A stretch of 64,000 nucleotides of DNA, taken from NCBI GenBank assembly GCA_030710605.1, contig CP092864.1:145017261-145081260 (forward strand), in the 5' to 3' direction. The notes beneath the pieces are model-generated. The model made no database searches and was not told the origin of the DNA. It worked only from the letters and a program-made list of their open reading frames with translations. The stretch's first letter is position 1; the number at the start of each line of letters is the position of its first letter. Shown piece by piece: positions 42,182 through 52,690 of this stretch. The position numbers were made by a program, and so were the translations under genes. This stretch comes from Cordylochernes scorpioides (taxonomy: Eukaryota; Arthropoda; Arachnida; Pseudoscorpiones; Chernetidae).

Positions 42182-43812
42182 GCAATACGACAATAATAGT
42201 GTTTCTAACGTAAGAGATGATAGGGTAGAAATTCTAAACACTAATGATGTTTCTAACGTAAGAAATGATAGGGTAGAAATTCTAAACAATAATAGTGTTT
42301 CTAACGTAAGAGAGACGATTGGGTAGAAATTCTAAACAATAATAGTGTTTCTAACGTAAGAGACGATAGGGTAGAAATTCTAAACAATAATAGTGTTTCT
42401 AACGTAAGAAATGATAGGGTAGATATTCTAAACAATAATGATGTTTCTAACGTAAGAGAGACGATTGGGTAGAAATTCTAAACAATAATAGTGTTTCTAA
42501 CGTAAGAGAGACGATTGGGTAGAAATTCTAAACAATAATGGTGTTTCTGACGTAAGAGAGACGATTGGGTAGAAATTCTAAACAATAATAGTGTTTCTAA
42601 CGTAAGAGAGACGATTGGGTAGAAATTCTAAACAATAATGGTGTTTCTAACGTAAGAGATGATAGCGTAGAAATTCAAAACAATAATGGTGTTTCTGACG
42701 TAAGAGAGACGATTGGGTAGAAATTCTAAACAATAATGGTGTTTCTAACGTAAGAGAGACGATTGGGTAGAAATTCTAAACAATAATGGTGTTTCTAACG
42801 TAAGAGAGACGATTGGGTAGAAATTCTAAACAATAATAGTGTTTCTAACGTAAGAGAGACGATTGGGTAGAAATTCTAAACAATAATAGTGTTTCTAACG
42901 TAAGAGAGACGATTGGGTAGAAATTCTAAACAATAATGGTGTTTCTAACGTAAGAGAGACGATTGGGTAGAAATTCTAAACAATAATAGTGTTTCTAACG
43001 TAAGAGAGACGATTGGGTAGAAATTCTAAACAATAATGGTGTTTCTAACGTAAGAGAGACGATTGGGTAGAAATTCTAAACAATAATGGTGTTTCTAACG
43101 TAAGAGACGATAGGGTAGAAATTCTAAACAACAATAGTGTTTCTAACGTAAGAAATGATAGGGTAGAAATTCTAAACAATAATGATGTTTCTAACGTAAG
43201 AGAGACGATTGGGTAGAAATTCTAAATAATAATAGTGTTTCTAACGTAAGAGAGACGATTGGGTAGAAATTCTAAACAATAATGGTGTTTCTAACGTAAG
43301 AGAGACGATTGGGTAGAAATTCTAAACAATAATAGTGTTTCTAACGTAAGAGAGACGATTGGGTAGAAATTCTAAACAATAATGGTGTTTCTAACGTAAG
43401 AGATGATAGCGTAGAAATTCAAAACAATAATAGTGTTTCTAACGTAAGAGAGACGATTGGGTAGAAATTCTAAACAATAATAGTGTTTCTAACGTAAGAG
43501 AGACGATTGGGTAGAAATTCTAAACAATAATAGTGTTTCTAACGTAAGAGAGACGATTGGGTAGAAATTCTAAACAATAATGATGTTTCTAACGTAAGAG
43601 AGACGATTGGGTAGAAATTCTAAACAATAATAGTGTTTCTAACGTAAGAGATGATAGGGTTGAAAGCCTAAACAATAATGGTGTTTCTAACGTAAGAGAT
43701 GATAGCGTAGAAATTCTAAACAATAATAGTGTTTCTAACGTAAGAGAGACGATTGGGTAGAAATTCTAAACAATAATGGTGTTTCCCTAACGTAAGAGAT
43801 AATAGTGGATGA
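42182..43812 (+). repeat. 48-50-bp tandem array (about 33 copies)
   Basis: Unit: AATAGTGTTTCTAACGTAAG, AGAGACGATTGGGTAGAAAT, TCTAAACAAT. A shorter variant has AGATGATAGGGTAG or AGACGATAGGGTAG. Variants AATAGT/AATGGT/AATGAT alternate without a clear higher-order period. The spacing to the 49-bp satellite and the similar length are noted, but the sequences are unrelated. Confidence 0.94.
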
Positions 43813-43904
43813 TCACAAGGTACAGATTGTAAATATTAGTTAATGTGTGTGCATAAATTCTCTTTCCCTATATATAAACATATGCAAATATTTATTAAAA
43901 ATAA

Positions 43905-44110
43905 AGAAAGCATATCCTGACCAAAAGCACATGTGCTTTTAGATGGCAGAGCGCCATCTAGTGTAACAGGAATCATCTAAACATTGATTTAGCCTGTTCC
44001 CTGATATTTGGCCAACCCAATTTTTGATAAATCAAGAAAAGCCATCCACGAACGCGTTTCGCGCTCTTGACGCTTGTCAGCGTGGAGTAGGCTGTACCAC
44101 TGCCCACATA
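43905..44110 (-). mobile_element. Hammerhead-bearing element, family 2
   Basis: About 200 bp shared with 58665-58870 and (without ribozyme) 54038-54170: AAAGAAAGCATATCCTGACC, GCAGAGCGCCATCTAGTG, TTAGCCTGTTCCCTGATATT, GGCCAACCCA, ATAAATCAAGAAAAGC. The ribozyme lies at the plus-strand right end, read on the minus strand. Confidence 0.75.
44040..44093 (-). ncRNA. Hammerhead ribozyme (family 2), core altered
   Basis: AGCC...CCACG, then CUGACAA where CUGANGA is required (the second G is A), stem II GCGU-CAAGA-GCGC, GAAA, ACGCGU, U, CGUGG...GGCU. Stems I to III still pair, but the core change should abolish or strongly reduce cleavage. Confidence 0.6.
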
Positions 44111-44164
44111 TATAATGTGTGTATATTTAATGTATATATATGATGAGAGAGAGAGAGAACCCCC

Positions 44165-44250
44165 TGTACATAACTATTGATTATAAATTCATGAACTAAG
44201 TTGCTCTTTCTGAGCGGAACCTAATAAAGTTATTTTGAACTGAAACTGGG
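44165..44250 (+). mobile_element. Jockey 3'-tail fragment
   Basis: TGTACATAACTATTGATTAT, TTGCTCTTTCTGAGCGGAAC and CTAATAAAGTTATTTTGAAC match the 3' end of the Jockey element at 31152-35556. Only about 85 bp remain, a very short 5'-truncated insertion. Confidence 0.65.
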
Positions 44251-44514
44251 CTATAAAGTAGGTTTGTTTCCGGCTGCTCTGTGGTTACTCTATCCAACAT
44301 TACAGCTTGTACTCTTCTAACAAGTCTCTCGTGTATTCACCAGTGGTATGATCAAAGGAAGCTACTAACAGAGGAATGAATATCTACAGACTCAGGAGAG
44401 TGGGTTGTCTACAGGGTAGCGCTGCATAAGTGAGATGAACGGAGTAGATTCAATCACGGGAAGTAACGGCGTTGTCTCAAAGGACCGGTTGGAACACGCG
44501 ACAACTTCTATTGT

Positions 44515-44950
44515 CGTTTTTAAAACTAATTAATTTGCATAAAATGATCCGCAGATCACGTGACAAAGAGAACCAATCGGGTGAGACTTTGCGTAAGCAA
44601 AGTATGGTATAAAAGGCACGGCGGGATGGCCGGTGAGGGGATCAGTAGTGTGAGAAGATAGCAGTGCCAGAGCCTAGGAGATAAAGAACTCGAGCTCAGA
44701 GGAAAAGAACAAAAGGGTAAAGAAATTTATAAGAAGCCTGTTGTGGATACTGAAGAAGGAAAAAGTAAGTAATAAAGGGCCCGTGGAAAAGGTCTGTAGA
44801 AGAAAGTGAAAAAGCTAAAGTTGGCCAAAAGATAGATCTGCATAAAAAGTTAAGGAAAACTGCTCCAATAGTTTGGTTCATTTAGTGTATCATTTCATCA
44901 TAGAAAATAAAGGCCATTGTATTTAAACTTATCAAACCATGTCGCTCACT
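44515..44950 (+). promoter_or_regulatory. LTR-like promoter region
   Basis: A TATA box TATAAAA (44608-44614) in a GC-richer context is followed by purine-rich sequence, AATAAAG near 44772 and AAATAAAGGCC near 44906. The layout resembles a solo LTR or a small untranslated Pol II unit. No coding frame of note, no second copy in the window. Confidence 0.3.
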
Positions 44951-45104
44951 ACCTTCAGAAAACCACACCTATCGCTATAGTAGGAACAATAGTTAAACAC
45001 AAAATTTATTTATTTAAATTAATCATTTGCTTATTTAATAGAATCTGAATTATTTTTTCTCTCTATTTTCTCTTATTCCCAACAGTCGTAAAGATAGAGG
45101 TTGC

Positions 45105-45360
45105 CTGGCCGGCATTCATATTTCTTCAAATTAAATATACTTCGACCAGTAAATCTTCTCTTTTTATTACCTCGACGTTCTGACAAAAAGCTTTTGTCCT
45201 CGTCAGGAGCAAGCAAAAATAAAAACATTTGGCAAGGTGTTAAAAATTATTCGAATTTTTGTTTGCTCCTGACGAGGGAAAAGGTTTTTTGTCGGAACGT
45301 CGAGGTAATAAAAAGATTCACTGGCCGAAGTATCTTTATTTTCAAGAACTTCTACTGTAT
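45105..45360. mobile_element. Family 3 hammerhead element, inverted dimer, both cores mutated
   Basis: The left half reads on the minus strand and the right half on the plus strand (GCTCCTGACGAGGGAAAAGG ... TTTGTCGGAACGTCGAGG). The GAAA box is AGAA in the left copy and GGAA in the right, so neither is expected to cleave. Ends TTGCCTGGCCGGCATTCATA and CTTTATTTTCAAGAAC match the other copies. Confidence 0.75.
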
Positions 45361-45399
45361 GTGTACCACATGTATACACATCTAGAAACACTTTGACCA

Positions 45400-45580
45400 G
45401 AGACCTTTTATAAGGAATCAGAGACCCGTTTGACTAATTGAATTACTTGCGGGGTAGGACATACCCAAGAACCGGAGGCCATTGAAGCAGAAAAAAAATA
45501 CTCAATGCGGGATTTGAAACAGGTCGTGTTTTCTGGATCTAAACGGAAACTATCACTTCTCCACCATCCCCCTATTGTAG
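45400..45580 (-). mobile_element. SINE family 2, diverged copy
   Basis: ACCGGAGGCCATTGAAGCAG, ATACTCAATGCGGGATTTG, AAACAGGTCGTGTTTTCTGG correspond to the inverse of the SINE 2 head. A sister copy lies at 46260-46445. The 85-aa frame that starts here is not a gene. Confidence 0.55.
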
Positions 45581-45589
45581 AAATTTATC

Positions 45590-45845
45590 ATTCTCTAAGG
45601 TTGTCCCAAGGGTTCGTTTTTTTTTTTCTTGTCCCAGGTCTGGACTTCAAGTCTAGACCAGATCCTGAAGGCCTCTTTATCACCTCGATGACCACAGCTG
45701 GTGTAGATGTCTGTTCGGCAATGTCCGATGTGATGTGTTCTGGGCTCGCTGGAGAATCCTGACATTTGGTGCAATTCTGTTTTGGATCCACTTGTGAAAA
45801 TCATTGGACGTAGATGACCTGTTCTAAGACAGGAAAGCATTGTGA
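45590..45845 (-). pseudogene. LINE 3'-end fragment (C-terminal finger)
   Basis: Minus strand: LRTGHLRPM in one frame, then after a shift DPKQNCTKCQDSPASPEHI. C-x2-C followed by SPEHI is the C-terminal finger typical of R1/I-type ORF2 proteins. The sequence after it is degraded and no RT is present. Confidence 0.65.
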
Positions 45846-45999
45846 AGTCTGATCTGTTAAGTTGTGAGTTGGTTTTCAGGAGGGGAGTTTTCCCATCAAA
45901 CTAGCGGTGTTTGATATTATTTTGCCAATCATAATTAAATTTGATTTCCAGTCTGTTAGAGTGATCATTTGCTTTTGGAAGGGTTGAGGATATTTTTGG

Positions 46000-46150
46000 C
46001 TCGTAAACACTTGCAACATATTCCGAATATATATCCATATAATATTTATCCAAATTCTTTTTTTTTTGCAAGTTTGTACGAACTTTTGGGACAACCTTTT
46101 AATGTAAAAACATAAGAATGAGAGCTGATAATTTCAATTTTTATAAGGCA
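46000..46150 (+). repeat. Dispersed repeat shared with 54190-54300
   Basis: GTACGAACTTTTGGGACAAC, TGTAAAAACATAAGAATGAG and TAATTTCAATTTTTATAAGG recur at 54190-54300 in the same orientation. Class unknown. Confidence 0.6.
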
Positions 46151-46259
46151 GAGTGTTTTTCTTGAAACTAGAATGGAAGAAACAAGATGTAATTTAACCA
46201 CAAAGTATTCCAATAAATGGCTTATAAAGATGTTGTAGCAGTATTGAGACCAAACCTAT

Positions 46260-46445
46260 TCAATTCAAACTTCCTTGCACTTACTGGCAGGATCGAACAT
46301 ATCCAAAAACCGGAGGCCATTAAAGCAGAAAAAAGTACTCAAAGCGGGATTTGAAACAGGTCGTGTTTTTTGGATCTCAACGGAAAATATCATTCTTCCA
46401 CTATCCCCCGATTGTAGAAATTTATCATTCTATAAAGTTGTCCCG
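46260..46445 (-). mobile_element. SINE family 2, diverged copy
   Basis: Sister of 45400-45580: ACCGGAGGCCATTAAAGCAG, CTCAAAGCGGGATTTGAAAC, CGTGTTTTTTGGATCTCAAC. Both are followed by ATTGTAGAAATTTATCATTC, so the shared unit may be longer than the SINE. Confidence 0.5.
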
Positions 46446-46506
46446 TGAACCCGTGAACATCTGCAACAAATTCAGAATATATATCCCCCATATATATATA
46501 TATCTA

Positions 46507-46814
46507 TGTGACAATATAGTGGTAATGATGTGGTGAGTTGAGAAATAATCACACGATGAGTTGTTAGAGCTAAAAATCCAGGCAGCCAGCCGAGAGAGAA
46601 AGTGGTGGCGAGTGAGACGTTATCTGCTGAACGCCCGTTTTTCCCTGTGTACACAAGCGGGGCTAACAAAAGATAAGCGCCAGGTGGTGACGCCCCCCTC
46701 AGGAATGTGACCAAAAAATGGTCGTAAGTTAGTTTTCTTAGCTTTAGCTGCCCATCTCTCTCTCGTTGGCTGTTGGATTGTTTTATTAATCCTGGAAGAG
46801 CATATATTATGACA
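46507..46814 (-). repeat. 3' LTR of the gypsy element
   Basis: 308 bp, minus strand TGTCATAATATATGCTCTTC ... ATTGTCACA. No difference from the 5' LTR was seen by eye, implying recent insertion or gene conversion. Confidence 0.93.
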
Positions 46815-48433
46815 TATGGCCCCCGTTGAAGAAGGCTGAACATGGTTTAAGTATATTTAAAGCTGGAGAAGCCAGGAATAGAGAAAATAATTTTACAATT
46901 AAAATTAGTTAAGGTAATAGTGACATAGTTTTATGTAAATAAAATACTGTATAGTACACAAGTAAATATTATTTACAAGCAGTTTTACAACACCGGAGAG
47001 TTTGACATTTATGGGAGATTTTGAAAATATCAAGGTTATAAAAGGCTATATACAAATTAATTTTATGTGTAGGTTAATATGGTACAGAGTGTAGGTATGG
47101 ACAATCATAGCTATGTACAATATGGATACGTGAATGAGGAGGTGAAGAGAAAGAAAAGGTGGAAAGTAAGAGAGCTCTAAAGTAAGTGGTTCAACATTCT
47201 AAAATGAACAAAGGAAGCTATTAGAAAGAGGCTGGAGCAAATAGTCATCTCTGCAGCATTCGTCAACAAAACGTATTGAGACATTTTACAGAGATACTTT
47301 AGAATGAAGAAGATTGATTAGGCAGACAACTTATGTGCGGTTCTCTTGATGACACTAAAATTAATAAATTTAACAAATAATGGACATGCACGTACGTGAA
47401 AAAGACCTTCGGGGTCGAGTGAGAAAAAAAAGTGAACCTTTGCGGTCAATTGACAAAAATAAGACCTCTGAGGTCGAATGGTTGAAAAAAAAAGCCTTGA
47501 CTTTCAGAACCTAAGTTTCAATGTAGGAATAGATACACTGCAGAAAGACTGAGAGGTTCAGCGAAAATTTGGTCATTGGTTCATAAAAAAAACATAAGTT
47601 GATATACGAAAAATTAAAAAACAAGAGTTTTTTTTTTTTTTTTTTTTCAAGAGCGATGGTGAAAGATAAGAAAAATTTCGAGGGAACATGTTATTGAGAG
47701 GTGTGAACAAGGAGAAGAAGAGTCACATACATATGATGAAATTCTGAAGATCATTAAGACTGGAGAACTCTACACTTTAAGATAATTTTCAGGCGGACAT
47801 GGCAAGGGGAAACTTGTCATGGGCTTTCTATGCTATAAGTGTAGAGCACGAGAAATGAGGTTGAGGTTGGCAATTGTGTGAGCTCAGGACTGAGGTAAAT
47901 ATCTAACTACATACAATGTTAGAATTTCGGCGAACAGAGCGAGGGGAAACTTGCTTTGGGCCAATCTAACTTATCTATGTAGTTACTTGTGTAGCGAGTC
48001 CGAGGGGAAAAGTCCCGTGTGTAGGTGAGGAAGTCGAATGGATTTATATTTAATTTTCGAAGATAAAATAGTTCTAGATGCAAAGGTAGAATATAGGCGG
48101 ACAGAGCGAGGGGAAACTTGCTTTGGGCCACCCTACCTTAATTATTTAGATACTACTGGGTTCGTAAAGTCTTGTTGTCAGGTTAGTAATTGGTAAAGAT
48201 CTCAGGGGATAAGTGGTTCAAATATCTTTGATCATCTTGATTGTAAGTGTAGTCATGTTGCTTTCGTGAGTTAATAGCCGTTGTAGTATGGATTAGAGTG
48301 TGATTGAAGTGTTTATATGGGAAATTGAAGGTATTTTTGGGTTGGTCTCGATCATTTACGGGCGGTGAAATAAATTGTTCGTTTTCCGTATAGTGTTTTA
48401 ATTTGTTGACATGAATTGTATCTGTCTCACGAC
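46815..48433 (-). other. Long 3' non-coding part of the gypsy element
   Basis: No env-like frame. The first about 250 bp after the pol stop (48433-48183) still read, in another frame, the end of a gypsy integrase (RPLSRETDTIHVNKLKHY). Further down, the block ACAGAGCGAGGGGAAACTTG plus CTTTGGGCC occurs about three times (47800, 47935, 48098 regions), and GGTCGA-type motifs repeat near 47410-47480. The role of this segment is unknown. Confidence 0.7.
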
Positions 48434-51400
48434 TTAGAGGTCGGTTGCTCTATGTGTTTGGTCGAATCTCGCTTTGTCGCGTAAGTGTCGTTCGTGTGTC
48501 CTTTGATAGGCCAATTCTCTGGCGTCGTCGATTTTTGGGTAGTTTTGTACATGCTCGGATAGTTGTAGCGGAAAACTACCTAACAAAAGGTATGACGGTG
48601 GAAACCCGGTCACAGAATGTGGGGTATGGTTATAAGCCTGAAGGACCTGAGGTAGTAGTTTGGTCCAGGCCGTCTTAGGTTGTTGGAGGCGCAACAGTTT
48701 AAGTTTGCCAGTGATCGTGGCGTTTAGTCGTTCACTTAATCCGTTGGCCTGAGGGTTGTTGCTTGTCGTGAGAAGTTGGCCAATGTTATGTCTAATCAAA
48801 AATCTACGAAATTTCGGAGAGGTGAAGGCAGGAGCTCTATCCGTCAAAAGTCGTTTAGGAGAACCAAACTGCATCACCTTTTTAATCACTTGGGTATAGG
48901 TGAGAATGCTGGTGGACCGCGATGGAAATGCCCACGCGTACCGTGTGGCATGGTCCACTACGACATGTAAGCAGGTCTGAGAATTTCCATATTTCGCGAA
49001 TCCAGAAATAGTATCTAGTGACACTAGTTCGTACGGCAGGACCGCTGGGGGGAGTTGTCCCAATTCTCCGTAGATAGGTCCTTTTGGTGGTTTGACCAAT
49101 TGGCATACTGAACAGGTTCTTACATGTGTCCTGATGTCATTTGTCATGCCGTCCCAATAGTATTGGGCTGCGATCAGTCTGGTCATCTGCGAAATGCCGG
49201 GGTGATTGAAATCGCGATGGGCTCGTTGTAGTAGGGTGCCACGGAGTGATGGTGGAACAATTATTTTAGTGACACCCCGTCGTATGATGGTCATAAGGTC
49301 CTTGTCATTGAGGATATACCTTGTGTCCCTCCGTAATTCGCCCTGATGCTCTTTTATTTGACCTGTGGATAGGAATCCGCAGAAAGGGTTACGGGAGAGG
49401 AGGTCCGCCTCGTACTGACGCGAGCCCTTGAGGTATTTGACCTCATAGTCGTAAGCTGAGAGTCGAAGGCTCCAACGAAAGAGGCGTCCGGTGGGGTCTT
49501 TTATGGTCTTTAGCCATTGTAAGGCGTGATGATCCGAGTAGATGACAAACCTTGTACCTAGGAGGTACACTCGGAATTTGTCAACGCACTCTACAATGGC
49601 TAAGCACTCCAGTTCAGATATAGTGTAATTACGCTCATAGGAACGCAACGCGCGACTGTAATATTGTACAGGGTAGATGTTACCGTCAGGATGTACTTGT
49701 TTGAGTACACCTGCGATGCCCTGCGTGGAAGCGTCGCAATAGACCTGGCATGGGAGCCCTTCTTGAAATAGATGTAACACAGGTTGTGTTGCGAGGTGTT
49801 GCTTCAATTTATCAAAGGCTTGTTGACAATTCGGGCTCCAAAGCCATTTGGCGTTCTTTTTTAGTAATTGATTTAAGGGGTGGCGAAGTCTAGCATATTC
49901 TGGGATGAATTTATGATATACGTTGACGGCTCCTAAAAATGATTGTAGGGTTTTAACGTTGATAGGAGTTCTAATAGCGTTGATGATTTCGGTATTTTTA
50001 ATATTAGGTGTGTAAGTCCCTGCGGTGATGTGGTAGCCGAGAAAATCTATTTCATTTTGATAAAAATTACATTTTTTAAGGTTAAGTTGGAGATTTTCCT
50101 CTAAACAGAATTTAAAGAAAAGTCGAAGGTGCGTAAGGTGTTGTTCTGAGGAGTCAGAAAAAATAACGAAGTCGTCATAATAATGGGCTATGAAAGAGAG
50201 GTGGTGTTTGTGGATCAACTGGGTAATCACACGTTCGAAAATTTGGGGTGCTGATTTGAACCCAAAGGGTAAGCGTTTGAAATTATATTGCCCTTGTTGA
50301 GTCACGAAAGAGAGTAGTGGTTGACTCTCCTCCGCGATGGGGATTTGATAGTATGCATTGCTTATGTCAACGGTGCTAAATACTCTGGCTTTCGACAGGT
50401 TATCCAGTACCGTTTCTATCAATGGCAAAGGATGCAAATCCGAGGGTACTAGTTCGTTCACGCGACGGAAGTCAATGCAGAGACGCATGGTGTTATCGCG
50501 TTTGCGAACGAGTGTCACAGGAGAGGAATATGGGCTAGAGGAGGGGGTGATTATGTCATGTTTTAGAAGTTGAGATATCTGGTCCTGAATTTCCTTCTGG
50601 TAGGCATAGGGAGTTCGGTATGGTCGGAGGGAAATAACCTTATCGGAAATAATTTTGAGTTTTACAGGGGTTATGTTGAGTGGTAATGCATTGAATTTAT
50701 TGATAGGGAAAATATCTTTAAAAGAATACAATAATTGCTGATAAGGGATAGTCAGTTCTGGGCGTTGTTCGATAAATTCTTTAATCATTAATTCTCTAGA
50801 GGCGCATGGGCTTGTAGGAATGCTAATAAGGTTGTAAGGGTGAGAGGGGCATTCAGGGGAAGGTTGATAAATATTACTAAGGGTTGTTTGTAAGTAAGGC
50901 TCACGTGGAGGTTGAAAATCGTCAACGCCTAAGTTAACCGAGTGAATTATGGGTCGTTTAGGGTTAGAAGTTATTATTCGCGAGCCGTGCTTACAAGTGG
51001 GAAGGTCACATACAAAATGGTACAAATGTTTAGGTACTGGAACACTATTTTGAAGTATCAATTGATTATGAAAATCTATTGTTAATCTTAAAAATTGCAT
51101 AACATGAATAGATAGGATACCATGTTCAAGGGGTGAATTTAAAATATAAAATGTTTCATTAAAATTAAAATTATTAAATTGTATTGGTAAGGTAACTAAT
51201 CCGATTGGTTTGGCATGACTAGATATAGTACGGATAATAACATCATTGTTAATAGGGGTGGAACAAATGAAACTATTAACATTTTTAATATATTCAAATT
51301 GGTTTAAACTAATTATGGAAACATTGGCTCCAGAGTCAATTAGGAATGGTATCTTTAAAGAATGAATGATAGGGGTTAAAATAATTGCACTTACAGGCAT

Positions 51401-51631
51401 ATGCTGGTTTAGGGTGCAGGTAGGTTCATTGAGCTTCGGAGGAGTTCTGCTGCCGAAGCTGGCATTACTTGGTTTCTCCCGAGCTCGTCGTTGCTGCGGT
51501 CTCGTAGACACCTGCAGGCCCAGTCGATCTTTGGGGTTGCTCGACGCTGTGGACCGCAGGTGTAAAGGTCCGAAAAGTCCGCTGGTAGGGCCCTCGCTGC
51601 TGACACTGTGCGTGCCAGTGTTGTCCGCCAC
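48434..51631 (-). CDS. Gypsy pol polyprotein (protease, RT, RNase H, integrase); truncated C-terminus
   Basis: About 1065 codons; the listed first codon is GTG because translation probably enters from gag by frameshift. Protease FLIDSGANVSII (about residues 95-106). RT with LRLCIDFRRVNELV, FSTVDISNAYYQIP, LPFGFKSAP and the catalytic YYDD (about 484-487). RNase H from VYCDAST through ISELECLAIV to YSDHHALQWL and EADLLSR. Integrase with FNHPGI, CSVCQLVK and a DDE core (SLDTISGF, LLTDRAPAF, NGLSERLNAT). The frame stops soon after KARFDQTHR. Integrases of this family continue with a GPY/F module there; here it is missing and the following segment resumes in another frame, so a deletion removed it. 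The domains before it look intact. Confidence 0.93.
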   Translation of the reverse strand: MADNTGTHSVSSEGPTSGLFGPLHLRSTASSNPKDRLGLQVSTRPQQRRAREKPSNASFGSRTPPKLNEPTCTLNQHMPVSAIILTPIIHSLKIPFLIDSGANVSIISLNQFEYIKNVNSFICSTPINNDVIIRTISSHAKPIGLVTLPIQFNNFNFNETFYILNSPLEHGILSIHVMQFLRLTIDFHNQLILQNSVPVPKHLYHFVCDLPTCKHGSRIITSNPKRPIIHSVNLGVDDFQPPREPYLQTTLSNIYQPSPECPSHPYNLISIPTSPCASRELMIKEFIEQRPELTIPYQQLLYSFKDIFPINKFNALPLNITPVKLKIISDKVISLRPYRTPYAYQKEIQDQISQLLKHDIITPSSSPYSSPVTLVRKRDNTMRLCIDFRRVNELVPSDLHPLPLIETVLDNLSKARVFSTVDISNAYYQIPIAEESQPLLSFVTQQGQYNFKRLPFGFKSAPQIFERVITQLIHKHHLSFIAHYYDDFVIFSDSSEQHLTHLRLFFKFCLEENLQLNLKKCNFYQNEIDFLGYHITAGTYTPNIKNTEIINAIRTPINVKTLQSFLGAVNVYHKFIPEYARLRHPLNQLLKKNAKWLWSPNCQQAFDKLKQHLATQPVLHLFQEGLPCQVYCDASTQGIAGVLKQVHPDGNIYPVQYYSRALRSYERNYTISELECLAIVECVDKFRVYLLGTRFVIYSDHHALQWLKTIKDPTGRLFRWSLRLSAYDYEVKYLKGSRQYEADLLSRNPFCGFLSTGQIKEHQGELRRDTRYILNDKDLMTIIRRGVTKIIVPPSLRGTLLQRAHRDFNHPGISQMTRLIAAQYYWDGMTNDIRTHVRTCSVCQLVKPPKGPIYGELGQLPPAVLPYELVSLDTISGFAKYGNSQTCLHVVVDHATRYAWAFPSRSTSILTYTQVIKKVMQFGSPKRLLTDRAPAFTSPKFRRFLIRHNIGQLLTTSNNPQANGLSERLNATITGKLKLLRLQQPKTAWTKLLPQVLQAYNHTPHSVTGFPPSYLLLGSFPLQLSEHVQNYPKIDDARELAYQRTHERHLRDKARFDQTHRATDL

Positions 51632-52325
51632 AGTAACGGCAAGGATATGGTGGGGTCTTGTCCACGGCGGTGGAAGGTGTTCTGCTCTGGCGCGGTGATC
51701 GTTGTTGGGCAGCTTTAGTGCTGGTGTTATCCCCTTCGTAGGTCAGCTGTTGGGCTAAGCACAACCATTCTTCTGGTCCCGAGGGTTGTGCCATCTTTAA
51801 AAGGTTGCCATAGTTACGTGGCACACCGTTGGATAGTGCTTGCACGATGGCACTCTTAGGGAGGTTGATCGCCAATCCTATTCGGACCTTGTTCTTGTAG
51901 TAGGTCTCGATGTCGGCCATCGACGTGCATTTAAGTTCATAGAACTCTTGAAGGGTGAAGCTAGGGCGTCGGGGATAGACGGCGCAGAGTGACTCTTTGA
52001 CCTCTTCATAAGTCTTATTGAGTAGCGCTAAGTCTTGTGCAACTTTGCGAGGTTCGCCTCTGAGTGATGATAGAGCCTTTCGAGCTTGGCGTGCTGGCTC
52101 TAAGTTGTGGAAGTTCGGCTGAGACTCAAGTTGTGAGAAGAAGTGTGCGGCAGGTTCATCTCCGTCGTAGGTGATTGTTTCTTCAGACTCACGGTTTAAA
52201 AGTTGGTCGAGACAGAGGGTGAGCGTTTGAAGGGAAGCGGCTACAGTAGAGTCGGTCGTTGGTTCTTGTGGAACTTGGTTGTGGGTTTGTTCGATCATCG
52301 TGGTATTGCTTCTTGTTTTCTTCAT
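51465..52325 (-). CDS. Gypsy gag protein
   Basis: 286 aa from an ATG at 52325. The capsid-like region (EPAAHFFSQLE, ARKALSSLRGEPRKVAQDL, FYELKCTSMADIETYYKN) is followed by one zinc knuckle CRYCGGQHWHAQC, which binds element RNA, and a Ser/Thr-rich tail. The last about 165 bp overlap pol. Counting frames, pol lies in +1 relative to gag, so a +1 (or -2) shift is needed. The leader between the LTR and the ATG is only about 57 bp. Confidence 0.9.
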   Translation of the reverse strand: MKKTRSNTTMIEQTHNQVPQEPTTDSTVAASLQTLTLCLDQLLNRESEETITYDGDEPAAHFFSQLESQPNFHNLEPARQARKALSSLRGEPRKVAQDLALLNKTYEEVKESLCAVYPRRPSFTLQEFYELKCTSMADIETYYKNKVRIGLAINLPKSAIVQALSNGVPRNYGNLLKMAQPSGPEEWLCLAQQLTYEGDNTSTKAAQQRSPRQSRTPSTAVDKTPPYPCRYCGGQHWHAQCQQRGPYQRTFRTFTPAVHSVEQPQRSTGPAGVYETAATTSSGETK

Positions 52326-52382
52326 ACTCTGGTATATGAGGGATTTGTTTCCCGGTCAGATCTTATCCTGTCGACTTTTCTA

Positions 52383-52686
52383 TGTGACAATATAGTGGTA
52401 ATGATGTGGTGAGTTGAGAAATAATCACACGATGAGTTGTTAGAGCTAAAAATCCAGGCAGCCAGCCGAGAGAGAAAGTGGTGGCGAGTGAGACGTTATC
52501 TGCTGAACGCCCGTTTTTCCCTGTGTACACAAGCGGGGCTAACAAAAGATAAGCGCCAGGTGGTGACGCCCCCCTCAGGAATGTGACCAAAAAATGGTCG
52601 TAAGTTAGTTTTCTTAGCTTTAGCTGCCCATCTCTCTCTCGTTGGCTGTTGGATTGTTTTATTAATCCTGGAAGAGCATATATTAT

Positions 52687-52690
<4 letters not shown>
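52383..52690 (-). repeat. 5' LTR of the gypsy element
   Basis: 308 bp, same sequence as 46507-46814 as far as compared. It begins (minus strand) at TGTCATAAT next to the TA microsatellite at 52691-52724. No clear primer-binding site starting TGG follows directly; the first bases are TAGAAAAGTCGACAGG. Confidence 0.93.

Larger units (their letters stand above)
46507..52690 (-). mobile_element. Young Ty3/gypsy LTR retrotransposon
   Basis: 6184 bp between two 308-bp LTRs that look identical. It contains gag and pol, a purine tract before the 3' LTR (AACGGGGGCCATA, minus strand), and an unusually long 3' part between pol and LTR (about 46815-48430). It is inserted in a TA-rich microsatellite, which hides the target duplication. 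Older relatives of the LTR lie at 62605-63159. Confidence 0.95.

Noticed and set aside
37060..43812. CRISPR-like repeat-spacer arrays
   Set aside because: Units are contiguous tandem repeats without unique spacers, and all other content is eukaryotic.
45505..45762. 85-aa plus-strand frame
   Set aside because: Runs through a SINE 2 copy and the antisense of a LINE fragment.
46815..48183. env gene of an errantivirus-like element
   Set aside because: No frame longer than about 80 codons, and no signal peptide, transmembrane segment or cleavage motif.
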